The notes below the pieces were generated by a model. The model ran no database searches and was not told the DNA's origin. It saw only the letters and a program-made list of their open reading frames with translations. The position numbers and the translations under genes were made by a program. A DNA stretch of 64,000 nt, from positions 85,429-149,428 of the forward strand of contig NZ_FXTJ01000011.1 of assembly GCF_900182545.1 (NCBI RefSeq), given 5' to 3'. This document shows, one piece after another, positions 1 to 10,635 of this stretch (position 1 is the first letter of the stretch; every line of letters begins with the position of its first letter). The DNA is from Geodermatophilus aquaeductus (GTDB lineage: Bacteria; Actinomycetota; Actinomycetes; Mycobacteriales; Geodermatophilaceae).

Positions 1-1794
<1,794 letters not shown>

Positions 1795-1798
<4 letters not shown>

Positions 1799-3096
1799 TC
1801 GACCTGCGCCTGGTGCGCGAGCACCCCGACGTCGTCCGTGCCAGCCAGCGTGCCCGTGGCGCCGACGAGTCCCGGGTCGACGCGCTCCTGGCCGCCGACG
1901 AGGCCCGCCGCGCCGCCGTCAAGCGCGCCGACGACCTGCGCGCGGAGCAGAAGGCGGCCTCGCAGGCGGTGCGCGGCGCGTCGAAGGAGGAGCGCCCCGC
2001 CGTGCTGGAGCGGGCCAAGGCGCTCGCCGCGCAGGTCAAGGAGGCCGAGGAGGCCCAGCGGGCCGCCGACGCCGCGCTGCGCGAGGCGCACCTGGCGCTG
2101 GCCAACGTCGTCCACGACGACGTCCCGCCCGGCGGCGAGGACGACGCCGTCACCCTGCGCACCGTGGGCGAGGTCCCCTCCTACGACTTCGAGGTGCGCG
2201 ACCACCTGCAGATCGGCGAGGCGCTCGGCGCCATCGACATGGAGCGCGGCGCGAAGGTCTCCGGCGCCCGCTTCTACTTCCTCACCGGTCCGGGCGCGCT
2301 GCTGGAGTTCGCGCTGGCGCAGCTGGCGATCAGCCGCGCGGTGGCCGCCGGGTTCACCCCGGTCGTCGCCCCGGCGCTGGTCAAGCCCGAGGCGATGGAG
2401 GGCACCGGCTTCCTCGGCGAGCACGACGAGGAGGTCTACCGGGTCGAGCGCGACGACCTCTACCTCGTGGGCACCTCCGAGGTGGCGCTGGCCGGCATGC
2501 ACGCCAACGAGGTGCTCGACCTCTCGGCCGGGCCGCGCCGCTACGCCGGCTGGTCGTCCTGCTTCCGCCGCGAGGCCGGCTCCTACGGCAAGGACACCCG
2601 CGGCATCATCCGCGTGCACTGGTTCGACAAGGTCGAGATGTTCAGCTTCTGCCGGCCCGAGGAGGCCGCCGCCGAGCACCGGCGGCTGCTGGCCTGGGAG
2701 GAGGAGTTCCTGCAGGCGCTCGAGCTGCCCTACCGGGTGGTGGACATCGCCGCCGGCGACCTGGGCACCAGCGCCGCGCGCAAGTTCGACATCGAGGCCT
2801 GGTTCCCCAGCCAGGGCACCTACCGCGAGCTGACCAGCACCTCGGACTGCACCACCTTCCAGGCCCGCCGGCTGGCCATCCGCTACCGCGACGAGGACGG
2901 TAAGCCGCAGACGGCGGCCACCCTCAACGGCACGCTGTGCGCCATCGCCCGCACCATCGCCTGCCTGCTGGAGGTGCACCAGCGCGCCGACGGCTCGGTG
3001 CACGTCCCCGCGGCGCTGCGGCCGTGGCTGGGCGGGCACGAGGTGCTCACCCCGGGCATGACGCTCGCCGCCCCGCTGCCGCCGGCGGCCGCATGA
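1795..3096 (+). CDS. serS: Seryl-tRNA synthetase
   Basis: This 433-residue class II aminoacyl-tRNA synthetase charges tRNA-Ser with serine. The N-terminus [18 protein letters not shown] is the canonical SerRS opening and fixes the GTG start at 1795. Residues 28-100 form the long helical arm that holds the tRNA. Motif 2 is seen as [22 protein letters not shown], in which the FRxE arginine and glutamate are intact. Motif 3 surrounds [16 protein letters not shown]. The serine pocket [13 protein letters not shown] is present. Length is typical. It is translationally coupled to the next gene (ATGA overlap at 3093-3096) and so is probably co-transcribed with two HAD hydrolases. Confidence 0.98.
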
Positions 3097-3995
3097 GCCG
3101 GACCGTCCTCTCCGGTCACGTCCCCTCCCCGGACGCCGAGCGGGTGGTGGACCTCGGCGACCTCGGTGGCTGGCGCCCGCGGCTGGTCGCCAGCGACCTC
3201 GACGGCACGCTCCTGTCCTCCGCCGGTGAGGTCACGCCGCGCACGCGGGCGGCCCTGGAGGCGTGCTGGGACGCCGGCATCCCCGTCGTCGGCGTCACCG
3301 GCCGGGGACCGCGCCTGCTCGACAGCGTCCGCACCGCGCTCGGCGGGCGGGGGATCGCCGTCCTCGCGCAGGGCGGCTTCGTCGTCGACCTCGAGCGCGA
3401 CGAGGTGCTGCGCACGGTGGGGCTGCCGCGGGAGCAGGCGACCGCGGTGATCGAGCGCATCGAGTCCGTGGCCGGCGACCTGGTCCTGGCCGTGGAGGAC
3501 GCCGCCGAGCAGGCCGAGGCGCACGCGCCGCTGCGGGTGCAGCACGGCTTCGACTGGCCCTATCCCGAGCCGGCGCACCTGCTGCCCCGCCACCAGGTGC
3601 TGCCCACCGGCGCGGTGCTCAAGGTCTTCCTGCGCTCGCCCGGCCTCGGCCAGGACGAGCTGCTCGCCCGCGCCCGCTCGGTGGTCGACCCGGCCGAGGC
3701 CGAGGTGACGCACGCGGGCCTGGGCTTCATCGAGGTGCTCCCGCCCGGCGTCACCAAGGCCACCGGCCTGGCGATCGCGCTCGACCACCACGGCGTCGGC
3801 CTCGGCGACGTCCTCGTCTTCGGCGACATGCCCAACGACCTGCCGATGATCGGCGCGGTCACCGACGCCGGCGGGCGCGCCGTCGCCGTCGCCAACGCCC
3901 ACCCCGCCGTCCGCGCGGCCGCCGGCGGGCTCACCAGTGGCCACGACGCCGACGGCGTGGCCCGCTACCTCGAGGCGGTGCTCGCCGGTGTCTGA
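3093..3995 (+). CDS. HAD-superfamily hydrolase, Cof/type IIB
   Basis: The 300-residue cytosolic phosphatase-like protein carries HAD motif I as ASDLDGTLL (nucleophile Asp35, acid/base Asp37). Motif II is the VTGRG region, motif III the lysine near VTKATGLAI, and motif [13 protein letters not shown] long cap between motifs II and III indicates a type IIB (Cof-like) cap. Such enzymes dephosphorylate sugar phosphates, nucleotides or FMN; the substrate cannot be read from sequence. The first 28 residues precede the usual start of the fold, but the ATGA overlap with serS supports ATG 3093. The next gene is a paralogue, which suggests tandem duplication. Confidence 0.88.
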   Translation: MSRTVLSGHVPSPDAERVVDLGDLGGWRPRLVASDLDGTLLSSAGEVTPRTRAALEACWDAGIPVVGVTGRGPRLLDSVRTALGGRGIAVLAQGGFVVDLERDEVLRTVGLPREQATAVIERIESVAGDLVLAVEDAAEQAEAHAPLRVQHGFDWPYPEPAHLLPRHQVLPTGAVLKVFLRSPGLGQDELLARARSVVDPAEAEVTHAGLGFIEVLPPGVTKATGLAIALDHHGVGLGDVLVFGDMPNDLPMIGAVTDAGGRAVAVANAHPAVRAAAGGLTSGHDADGVARYLEAVLAGV

Positions 3996-4791
3996 CTGGC
4001 GCCCCCGGCTGATCGCCAGCGACATGGACGGCACCCTCCTGCGGTCCGACGACACCGTCAGCGACGCCACCGTCGCCGAGCTGGAGCGGTGGGCGGCCGA
4101 CGGCGTGCCCCTCGTCCTGGCCACCGGCCGGCCCCCGCGCTGGATGCGCCGCATCCGGCAGGTCGTGCGGTCGGGCACCGCCGTCTGCTGCAACGGCGCG
4201 GTGCTGCTCGACCTCGGCCGCTTCGAGATCGTCGACGAGGAGGCGCTGCCCCCGGCGGTGCTCGCCGAGATCACCGCGGGCCTGCGCGCCGAGCAGCCGG
4301 GCACCTGGTTCGCCGTCGAGTACGGCCTGGAGTTCCGGCACGAGCCGGTGTACCAGCCGCGGTGGGACGTCGACGCGCCCGGCGTCGGCGAGGCGTCGCT
4401 GGAGGAGATGGTGGCCGCGCCCGCGGCCAAGCTGCTGGCGCGCCACGAGGACCTCGGCCGCGACGAGTTCGTCGCGCTCGTCGAGCGGGTGGTGGGGGAC
4501 CTCGCCACGGTCACCAACTCCTCGACCGACGCGCTGGCCGAGATCTCCGCCCGCGGGGTCACCAAGGCCACCGGCATCGCGCGCGTCGCCGACGAGTTCG
4601 GCGTGGGCCCGGACGAGGTCGTCGTCTTCGGGGACATGCCCAACGACATCGCCGCCTTCGACTGGGTGCGCGAGGGCGGCGGCCGGGCCGTGGCCATGGC
4701 GCACGCCCACCCCGACCTGCTCGCCGCGGCCACCGACGTCACCGGCACCAACGACGACGACGGCGTCGCCGCGTTCCTCGCGTCCCTCTGA
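3988..4791 (+). CDS. HAD-superfamily hydrolase, Cof/type IIB (paralogue)
   Basis: This 267-residue HAD phosphatase begins at GTG 3988 ([18 protein letters not shown]), overlapping the previous gene by 8 nt. The aligned N-termini (WRPRL-A-S-D-DGTLL in both) show that the two genes are a tandem pair. Asp12 and Asp14 are the catalytic aspartates. Motif II is VLATGRPP, the motif III lysine sits in GVTKATGIA, and motif IV is [10 protein letters not shown]. The C-terminus repeats the upstream paralogue's layout ([14 protein letters not shown]). Substrate is unknown. A 14 bp duplication covers its stop codon. Confidence 0.88.
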   Translation: MSDWRPRLIASDMDGTLLRSDDTVSDATVAELERWAADGVPLVLATGRPPRWMRRIRQVVRSGTAVCCNGAVLLDLGRFEIVDEEALPPAVLAEITAGLRAEQPGTWFAVEYGLEFRHEPVYQPRWDVDAPGVGEASLEEMVAAPAAKLLARHEDLGRDEFVALVERVVGDLATVTNSSTDALAEISARGVTKATGIARVADEFGVGPDEVVVFGDMPNDIAAFDWVREGGGRAVAMAHAHPDLLAAATDVTGTNDDDGVAAFLASL

Positions 4792-4809
4792 CACCCGCGT
4801 CCCTCTGAC
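4779..4809 (+). repeat. 14 bp direct repeat across the HAD gene stop
   Basis: CGCGTCCCTCTGAC occurs at 4779-4792 and again at 4796-4809, 17 nt apart. The first copy encodes the last codons and stop of the HAD gene. The second lies just downstream, in a different frame. Confidence 0.8.
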
Positions 4810-4909
4810 CCCGCGCGGCCGCCGTCCGGCTCAAGGTCGGCCGCCTCCTGCCGATGTGTGCAGCGACCGGCACCAGTGCCGACCTGTACGAGGCCACGGA
4901 AGGCGACCC

Positions 4910-6535
4910 ATGAGCCAGAGCACCCCGCGCGTCCCCACGGCGACGACCACCGACGAGTCCGCGACGGGAGGGTGGGGCCTGCGCACCCGGCTGCTCGGCG
5001 CCATCCTCGTGGTCGCCCTGACCACGCTGGCCGTCGGCGTGTTCGGGGTCCACCGCATGTCCGTGCTCGCCGACAAGGCCGAGCAGGTCTACACCGAGGG
5101 CGCCGAGCCGCTCGACGGTCTGCGCACGCTGCAGGTCGACTGGTGGGAGTTGGCCGCCCAGACCGCCCGCGCCGCGATCCCGTCGCTGCCGCCGGCCAGC
5201 ATCCAGGACGCGCGGCAGGGTGCCGCCGACGCCGGTGAGGCCATGGCCGGCCACGCCGAGGACGTCGCCGCCATGACGCTGTCCGACGACGCCCGTGCCG
5301 ACTTCGAGCGCTTCCAGACCGCGTCGGAGACCTACCTGACCGCGCTCGCGCAGCTGCAGACCCTGCCGCTGGGCTCGCCGAACGCCCTCCCGCTGCTGCA
5401 GACCATGTCCGAGAACGAGGACGTCATCGAGGAGTCGCTCGTCGCGGCCACCACCTCGGCGGCCGCCTCGGCCCAGGAGACCGTCGAGGAGGCCCGCGCG
5501 GCCTACTCCTCGGCCCGGACGCTGACGATCGTCGTCGTGGCGCTCGGCCTGGTCGTGTCGGTCGTGCTCGCCGTCCTGGTCGCCCGCAGCGTGACCCGGC
5601 CGGTCGAGCGGATCCGCGAGGTGCTCGGCAAGGTCGCCGGCGGCGACCTGCGGGTGCGCGCCGGGGAGACCGGCGGCGGCGAGCTCGCCGAGGTCGCCCG
5701 CTCGCTGGACCGGACGCTGGACTCCCTCGGCGGCGTGCTCGTGCTCGTCCGCGACTCCGCCGGCCGCCTGCAGGGCGCCTCGACCCAGCTCGACACCGCC
5801 GCCAGCGGCATCGCCGAGTTCTCCCGCGCGGCCTCCGACCAGACCGACGCCGTCGTCGCCTCCGCCGGTGAGGTGGCCGCCAGCGTCGACACCGTCGCCA
5901 CCGGCTCCTCGCAGATGGAGACGGCGATCCGCGAGATCGCGCACAACGCCGCCGAGGCCGCCCGCGTCGCCGGTCAGGCCGTGGACGTCGCCGAGACGAC
6001 GACCCGCACGGTCGGCAAGCTCGGCGACTCCTCGCAGGAGATCGCCACCGTGGTGAAGCTGATCAACGGCATCGCCGAGCAGACCAACCTGCTGGCCCTC
6101 AACGCGACCATCGAGGCCGCGCGCGCCGGGGAGGCCGGCAAGGGCTTCGCCGTCGTGGCCAGCGAGGTCAAGGAGCTCGCGCAGGAGACCGCCCGCGCGA
6201 CCGAGGACATCTCCCGCCGGGTCGAGGCCATCCAGGCCGACACCGCCGGCGCCGTCGAGGCCATCAGCCGGATCAGCGCCGTCATCGGCGAGATCAACGA
6301 CTTCCAGGCCACCATCGCCGCGGCGGTGGAGGAGCAGACGGCGACCACCAACGAGATGAACCGCAACGTGGCCGAGGCCGCCGGCGGCTCGCGGCACATC
6401 GCCACCGCGATCGGCGGGCTGGCCACCGGCACGCAGCAGACCGGTGCCCGGGTCGCCGACGCCCAGCGCGCCGCGGCCGAGCTCGCCCGCATGAGCGGTG
6501 AGCTGCAGGAGGCCGTCGCCCGCTTCGCGGTGTAG
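4910..6535 (+). CDS. Methyl-accepting chemotaxis protein
   Basis: The 541-residue transmembrane receptor has a first membrane helix near residues 26-48 ([20 protein letters not shown]). An extracytoplasmic four-helix-type sensor follows, then a second helix ([20 protein letters not shown]) and a HAMP linker opening with [10 protein letters not shown]. The signalling hairpin tip is at residues 390-424 ([20 protein letters not shown], then [15 protein letters not shown]). This region binds CheW and CheA. No CheR-docking pentapeptide is present at the C-terminus. No other che genes are in the window, so it is an orphan receptor. ATG 4910 has a GGAAGG Shine-Dalgarno 6 nt upstream and is preferred to an earlier in-frame start. 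The ligand is unknown. Confidence 0.93.
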   Translation: MSQSTPRVPTATTTDESATGGWGLRTRLLGAILVVALTTLAVGVFGVHRMSVLADKAEQVYTEGAEPLDGLRTLQVDWWELAAQTARAAIPSLPPASIQDARQGAADAGEAMAGHAEDVAAMTLSDDARADFERFQTASETYLTALAQLQTLPLGSPNALPLLQTMSENEDVIEESLVAATTSAAASAQETVEEARAAYSSARTLTIVVVALGLVVSVVLAVLVARSVTRPVERIREVLGKVAGGDLRVRAGETGGGELAEVARSLDRTLDSLGGVLVLVRDSAGRLQGASTQLDTAASGIAEFSRAASDQTDAVVASAGEVAASVDTVATGSSQMETAIREIAHNAAEAARVAGQAVDVAETTTRTVGKLGDSSQEIATVVKLINGIAEQTNLLALNATIEAARAGEAGKGFAVVASEVKELAQETARATEDISRRVEAIQADTAGAVEAISRISAVIGEINDFQATIAAAVEEQTATTNEMNRNVAEAAGGSRHIATAIGGLATGTQQTGARVADAQRAAAELARMSGELQEAVARFAV

Positions 6536-6552
6536 GAACGCCCGTCCCGGCC

Positions 6553-6585
6553 AGCGGCGCCGTCCCCACCGGGGGCGGCGCCGCT
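6553..6585 (+). terminator. Stem-loop terminator after the chemoreceptor gene
   Basis: AGCGGCGCC (6553-6561) pairs with GGCGCCGCT (6577-6585). Inner GTCCCC/GGGGGC extends the stem. It lies 18 nt after the stop codon; like most actinobacterial terminators it has no U-tract. Confidence 0.7.
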
Positions 6586-6693
6586 GCCGTTCCCGCGGAC
6601 CCCCGTCCCCGCGCCGGGCGGTGGGACAGTGGCGGGGGACGGACCGGGCAGCGGCGGGAGGACCCCGCGGCACGCCGGCCGCGGAGGTGGACG

Positions 6694-7515
6694 ATGACCA
6701 CTCTGCTCGTGGTGCTGATCGTGGTCGGGGCGCTCGCCCTGGTGACTGCCGGCGCCAGTCTCAAGATGGTCCAGCAGTACCAGCGCGGCGTCGTGCTGCG
6801 CTTCGGCCGGCTGCTCCCGGGCGTGCGCGAGCCCGGGTTGCGGGTCATGGTCCCGTTCGCCGACCGGATGACCAAGGTGCCGATCCAGACGCTCGTCCTC
6901 GACGTGCCCTCGCAGGGCACCATCACGCGCGACAACGTGACCATCGGCGTGGACGCGGTCGTCTACTTCCGGGTCGTCGACCCGGTCCGTGCCGCGATCA
7001 ACGTGCAGGACTACGTGCGGGCGACGTCGCAGGTGTCGCAGACGTCGCTGCGGTCGGTCATCGGCCGCGCCGACCTCGACACGCTGCTGTCCGACCGCGA
7101 GGCCATCAACGCCGAGCTGCGCGCGGTGATCGACACCCCCACCGAGGACTGGGGCATCCGGATCGACCGCGTCGAGGTCAAGGACATCTCCCTGCCCGAG
7201 GGGATGCGCCGGTCGATGTCGCGCCAGGCGGAGGCCGAGCGTGACCGGCGGGCCCGGGTCATCGCCGCCGACGGCGAGTTCCAGGCCTCGACCAAGCTGG
7301 CGCAGGCCGCCCAGGCGATGGCCGCCACCCCGGGCGCGCTGCAGCTGCGCCTGCTGCAGACCGTGCACGACGTCGCCTCGGAGAAGAACAGCACGCTCGT
7401 CATGCCGTTCCCCGTCGAGCTGCTGCGCTTCTTCGACCAGGCCGCCGGGCAGCGCGAGGCCGTCCCACCGGCCGCCGTCCCGCCCGCGGCCGCGAACGGC
7501 TCGGTCCGGGCCTAG
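6694..7515 (+). CDS. Slipin / SPFH-domain (band 7) membrane protein
   Basis: The 273-residue protein has one N-terminal membrane helix (residues 2-21, TTLLVVLIVVGALALVTAG) followed by an SPFH domain. Family signatures are QQYQRGVVLRFGRLL, the proline-rich VMVPFADRM, TRDNVTIGVDAVVYFRV and the RVEVKDISLPEGMRRSM stretch typical of stomatin-like slipins. A charged helical segment (QAEAERDRRARVIAADGE) precedes the C-terminus. Slipins form membrane-associated oligomers and are often encoded with an NfeD protease, but none is nearby. The C-terminal tail is Ala/Pro rich. It starts with ATG 6694; the gene ends facing the DUF1707 gene. Confidence 0.92.
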   Translation: MTTLLVVLIVVGALALVTAGASLKMVQQYQRGVVLRFGRLLPGVREPGLRVMVPFADRMTKVPIQTLVLDVPSQGTITRDNVTIGVDAVVYFRVVDPVRAAINVQDYVRATSQVSQTSLRSVIGRADLDTLLSDREAINAELRAVIDTPTEDWGIRIDRVEVKDISLPEGMRRSMSRQAEAERDRRARVIAADGEFQASTKLAQAAQAMAATPGALQLRLLQTVHDVASEKNSTLVMPFPVELLRFFDQAAGQREAVPPAAVPPAAANGSVRA

Positions 7516-7528
7516 CCGCCGGGCGCCG

Positions 7529-7759
7529 TCACCACCGGTCCGGGGGCAGGTCGGCGGTCAGGTCGGCCAGCTCGCCGAGGGTGCGGGCCGCGTAGGCGGC
7601 CCGCACCCGCTCGTCGAACTCGGCGACGTCGAGGCGGCCCTCCGCGAGCCCGCGCTGCAGCCGCCGGACGGTCCCCTCGCGGTCGTCGTCGCCGGCCCGG
7701 ACCGCCCGCCGGACGGTCCCCTCGCGGTCGTTGCCCACGGCGTCGGCTCGATCGGCCAC
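7529..7759 (-). CDS. DUF1707 (SHOCT-like) small protein
   Basis: The 76-residue protein ends with the DUF1707 consensus: DREGTVRRLQRGLAEGRLD, then EFDERVRAAYAARTLGELADLTADLP. DUF1707 is a short actinobacterial domain, usually N-terminal in larger membrane or regulatory proteins; here it is the whole protein. The GTG start at 7759 lies 13 nt after the bpa stop, so both are probably co-transcribed. The N-terminal half contains an in-frame 45 nt duplication (DREGTVRR twice), so the ancestral protein was probably about 15 residues shorter. Function is unknown. Confidence 0.8.
   Translation of the reverse strand: MADRADAVGNDREGTVRRAVRAGDDDREGTVRRLQRGLAEGRLDVAEFDERVRAAYAARTLGELADLTADLPPDRW
7661..7731. 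repeat. Two 26 bp direct repeats inside the DUF1707 gene
   Basis: Identical 26 bp blocks at 7661-7686 and 7706-7731 have a 45 nt period, so the repeat adds 15 codons in frame. The identity implies a recent duplication. Confidence 0.85.
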
Positions 7760-7771
7760 GGCGTCGTCGGC

Positions 7772-8317
7772 TCAGAGGTACTGGCCGCCGCCGGGACGCA
7801 CGTCGGGGGTGGCCGTGCCACCGGGCAGCGCCCGGCCGCGGCGGATCTCCTCCAGCTGCGCGCGGGCGGCCATCTGCTGGGCGAACAGCGCCGTCTGGAT
7901 GCCCTGGAAGACGCCCTCGAGCCAGCCGACGAGCTGGGCCTGCGCGATCCGCAGCTCGGCGTCCGACGGCGTCTCCGCGTCGCTGAACGGCGAGGTGATC
8001 CGGCGCAGCTCCTCGGAGAGCTCAGGGGCCAGGCCCTGCTCCAGCTCGCGGATCGACGAGGCGTGGATGTCGCGCAGCCGGGTCCGGCTGGCGTCGTCGA
8101 GGGGCGCGGCGCGCACCTCCTCGAGCAGCTGCTTGATCATCGTGCCGATCCGCATGACCTTGGCCGGCTGCTCGACCATCTCGCCGATGCCAGGGGAGCC
8201 GTCGCCGTCGCCCTCGGGGCCGCCGGTGGGCACGGGCATCGCGCCGACCGGCCGCCCGTCGGGACCGACGACGACGACCTGCTGCGGACGCTCCATGCCG
8301 TTCCCGGGTGCCGTCAT
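7772..8317 (-). CDS. bpa: Bacterial proteasome activator Bpa
   Basis: This 181-residue protein matches Bpa/PafE (Rv3780 family), the ATP-independent ring that opens the gate of the actinobacterial 20S proteasome. Visible signatures are the N-terminal VVVVGPDGRPVG strand, the helical core (KVMRIGTMIKQLLEEVR, SRTRLRDIHASSIRELE, LPELSEELRRI-like segment) and the C-terminal GGGQYL. The last three residues form the HbYX-type motif (hydrophobic-Tyr-X) that inserts into proteasome alpha pockets. An alternative start nine bases upstream would add MEG. The shorter one is preferred because a CAGGAT box lies 7 nt before it. The divergent PLP-fold gene is also next to bpa in mycobacteria (Rv3778c/Rv3780). 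Confidence 0.95.
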   Translation of the reverse strand: MTAPGNGMERPQQVVVVGPDGRPVGAMPVPTGGPEGDGDGSPGIGEMVEQPAKVMRIGTMIKQLLEEVRAAPLDDASRTRLRDIHASSIRELEQGLAPELSEELRRITSPFSDAETPSDAELRIAQAQLVGWLEGVFQGIQTALFAQQMAARAQLEEIRRGRALPGGTATPDVRPGGGQYL

Positions 8318-8324
8318 GCCCTCC

Positions 8325-8330
8325 ATCCTG
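8325..8330 (-). promoter_or_regulatory. -10 box for bpa
   Basis: CAGGAT (minus strand) ends 7 nt before the bpa start. It differs from TANNNT at one position and fits the leaderless pattern. Confidence 0.4.
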
Positions 8331-8382
8331 CCCCGCGCACCTGTGCGCCGAACGCGCGGAGCAGGCCGGTGAACGTGCCAAC

Positions 8383-8388
8383 TAGGGT
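8383..8388 (+). promoter_or_regulatory. -10 box for the PLP-fold gene
   Basis: TAGGGT ends exactly 7 nt before ATG 8396, supporting a leaderless transcript. It is divergent from the bpa promoter. Confidence 0.55.
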
Positions 8389-8395
8389 CGCCCGC

Positions 8396-9625
8396 ATGCA
8401 CCCGGGGGAACCACGGCTGGACGTCGCGCGCGTCCGCGGCCTGTTCCCCGGCCTCTCCGACGGCTTCGTGCACACCGACGCACCCGCGGGCACGCTGATG
8501 CCCGAGAGCGTCGCGCACGCCGTCTCCTCGGCCATGCGGGTGCCGGTGGCCAACCGGGGCGGGGTCTTCCCGTCGTCGTCGCGCACCGAGGGTCTGGTGG
8601 CCGCCGCGCGCTCCGCGGTCGCCGACCTGGTCGGCGGGGTGTCCACCGGCGTCGTCCTCGGCCCGAGCACGACCACGCTGGTCTACGCGATGGCGCGGGC
8701 GCTGTCGCGCACCTGGCGCTACGGCGACGAGGTGGTGGTCAGCCGCCTCGACCACGACGCCAACATCCGGCCCTGGGTGCAGCTGGCCGAGCATGTCGGC
8801 GCCGTCGTGCGGTGGGCCGAGGTCGACATCGAGACCGGCGAGCTGCCCACGTGGCAGTACGACGAGCTCATCACCCCCCGCACCCGGCTGGTGGCGGTGA
8901 CCGCGGCCAGCAACGCCATCGGCACGCGGCCTGACGTCGCCTCCATCGCCGCCCGCGCCCACGCCGTCGGGGCGCTGGTGTTCGTCGACGCCGTCCAGGC
9001 CGCACCGCACGTGTTCCTGGACAAGGGCTCCCTCGGCGCGGACTTCGTCGCCGTCTCGGCCTACACGTGGTGCGGGCCGCACGTGGGCGCGGTGGTGGCC
9101 GACCCCGCGCTGCTCGCCGAGCTGCAGCCCGACCGGCTGGTGCCCACCCCCGACCGGGTGCCCGACCGCTTCGAGACCGGCACGCCGCCCTTCGAGCTCT
9201 ACGCGGGCGTCACGGCCGCCGTCGACCACCTGGCCGGCCTGTGCGACGACGCGACCGGCAGCCGGCGCGACCGGCTGCGGACGTCGATGGCGGCGGTCGC
9301 GGCCTACGAGGGCGGGCTGTTCGACTGGCTGGACCAGGCGCTGCGGGCGATGCGCCACGTGCAGGTGGTCGGCTTCCCCGAGCACACGACGCCCACGCTG
9401 TCGTTCACCGTGCCCGGCATGCGCCCGCGTCAGGTGGCCGCCGAGCTCTCCCGCCGCGGCATCTGCGCCTGGGACGGCGACTTCTACGCCCGCGAGCTGT
9501 TCGACGCGCTCGGGGTCAACGAACTCGGTGGCGCCGTCCGCCTCGGGCTGGCGCACTACAACACCGCCGAGGAGGTCGGCTACGTGATCGACTCCGTGGC
9601 GGCGCTGCGGGGCGCGCTGCTCTAG
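8396..9625 (+). CDS. Class V aminotransferase-fold protein (cysteine desulfurase-like) without the PLP lysine
   Basis: The 409-residue protein follows the cysteine desulfurase-like (VC1184-type) subgroup of fold-type I PLP enzymes. It has an N-terminal YLD-like opening (VHTDAPAGTLMP), a glycine-rich phosphate loop (GPSTTTLVYAMA), SRLDHDANIRPW, AASNAIGTRPD, and VDAVQAAPH with the pyridine-pairing Asp198. The active-site segment normally reads S-x-Y-K-x-x-G-P-H, but here it is SAYTWCGPHVG, with Thr224 (ACG, 9065-9067) in place of the Schiff-base lysine. Desulfurase or transaminase chemistry is therefore doubtful. It could be a non-catalytic or rewired homologue. The start is set by TAGGGT 7 nt upstream. 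It is divergent from bpa. Confidence 0.85.
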   Translation: MHPGEPRLDVARVRGLFPGLSDGFVHTDAPAGTLMPESVAHAVSSAMRVPVANRGGVFPSSSRTEGLVAAARSAVADLVGGVSTGVVLGPSTTTLVYAMARALSRTWRYGDEVVVSRLDHDANIRPWVQLAEHVGAVVRWAEVDIETGELPTWQYDELITPRTRLVAVTAASNAIGTRPDVASIAARAHAVGALVFVDAVQAAPHVFLDKGSLGADFVAVSAYTWCGPHVGAVVADPALLAELQPDRLVPTPDRVPDRFETGTPPFELYAGVTAAVDHLAGLCDDATGSRRDRLRTSMAAVAAYEGGLFDWLDQALRAMRHVQVVGFPEHTTPTLSFTVPGMRPRQVAAELSRRGICAWDGDFYARELFDALGVNELGGAVRLGLAHYNTAEEVGYVIDSVAALRGALL

Positions 9626-9638
9626 GCCGTACCTCTAG

Positions 9639-9650
9639 ATGAGTGAGTCC
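9639..9650 (+). repeat. Left terminal inverted repeat of the IS
   Basis: ATGAGTGAGTCC, a perfect inverse match to 10624-10635. Including the flanking CTAG, the inverted identity is 16 bp. Confidence 0.88.
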
Positions 9651-9658
9651 TGAAGGCC

Positions 9659-10561
9659 TCAGCTGTCGTAGGCGATCAGGGAGCGCTTGATCGGGGCTCC
9701 AATGTGCTCGTTGTGCCAGATGGCGCTGGCCAGGGCGAGCAGTCGGGCGGCGACTCGGGCGTAGACCCCGGCCAGGGTGCGTCCGCCGTGGGCTTCGAGG
9801 GTCAGCTGGCCTTTGAGGGTGTCGAAGACGGCCTCGATCCACTGCCGGCAACGGGCCAGGCTGCCGTGCCGGGTTGGTTCGTCTTTGCGGTCGGGACGGA
9901 TGAGGTGGACCCCGAAGTCCTGCTGGAGGGCGGCTTCGAACTCCCGACCAGCGAAGTTCTTGTCGCCCAGCAGCACCTGACCGGCCCGCACCATCTGGTG
10001 GTTGTGATCGAGCAGGGCGGCCACAACGTCCCGCTCGCCGATCTTCGGGCTGGCCAGTCCCCAGATGATCGGCATGCCCTAGGCGGTGCAGATCAGATAC
10101 AGCCGAAAGCCCCAGAAGTAACGGGAATGGCTGGCGCAGTAGCCGTAACCGGCGTGCCCGGCCAGATCCGACCGGCGCACGGTCTCCCGCGAGGCCGCAC
10201 ACGGCAGCGGCGTGGAGTCCACCAACCGCAGCACGTCGTGCCAGGAGTCGACGTCGCGGGCGAGTTCGGTGATCACCGCTGCGATCAGTGGCCCGGCGGC
10301 GCGCAGCCGCTTGCCGTAGCCCGATTGCCCCGGCAGCTGCGGGAACATTCCGGTCAGGTGGGCCCGGGCGTAGCGGATCCAGTGCCGTTCGCTGGCCACT
10401 CCGAGCAGCTGCTGGGCCACGGCCAGACACAGCAGCTCGGCATCGCCGAGCGCCGGCCGGCGGCCGCGCCGGTGCGTCCGCGACCAGCCCAGCGACGGCA
10501 GCACCCGGTCTTCCAGGTCTACGTAGAGTGCGGTCAGGAGGGTGTCGAGTTCGTTGCTCAC
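9659..10561 (-). pseudogene. IS982-family transposase with an internal amber codon
   Basis: A GTG start at 10561 gives MSNELDTLLTALYVDLED and reads 160 codons to LYLICTA, then meets TAG (10079-10081). The same frame continues directly as GMPIIWGLASPKIGERDVV to the stop at 9659. Joined, the product is 300 codons, the normal IS982 transposase size. DDE residues are plausible in LVDSTPLPC, LLGDKNFAG and IEAVFDTLKGQL. The conserved block SDLAGHAGYGYCASHSRYFW is intact. A single nonsense change therefore separates this from a complete transposase. It is called a pseudogene; amber read-through cannot be excluded. Confidence 0.88.
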
Positions 10562-10623
10562 ACCACGGTCTTGGCACCCTCCGCCCGTCCTGGCCAGACC
10601 CGCACATCACGACCCGGCTAAAC

Positions 10624-10635
10624 GGACTCACTCAT
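10624..10635 (-). repeat. Right terminal inverted repeat of the IS
   Basis: GGACTCACTCAT, the inverse of the left end. It is followed at once by CTAG, which supplies the stop codon of the oxidoreductase gene. Confidence 0.88.

Larger units (their letters stand above)
9639..10635. mobile_element. IS982-like insertion sequence, 997 bp
   Basis: The element is bounded by perfect 12 bp inverted repeats ATGAGTGAGTCC (9639-9650) and GGACTCACTCAT (10624-10635). Both ends abut CTAG (9635-9638 and 10636-10639), which may be a 4 bp target duplication. It carries one transposase gene on the minus strand, interrupted by an in-frame TAG. Length and transposase type fit IS982. It lies between the PLP-fold gene and the quinone oxidoreductase gene. 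Confidence 0.88.

Noticed and set aside
9704..10621. 305-codon plus-strand frame inside the IS
   Set aside because: The minus-strand transposase is recognisable on both sides of its TAG; the plus frame has no known family.
9639..10635. Assignment of the insertion sequence to the IS5 family because of CTAG flanks
   Set aside because: The transposase blocks (SDLAGHAGYGYCASHSRYFW and GMPIIWGLASPKIGE) match IS982-type proteins; the CTAG flank alone is weak evidence.
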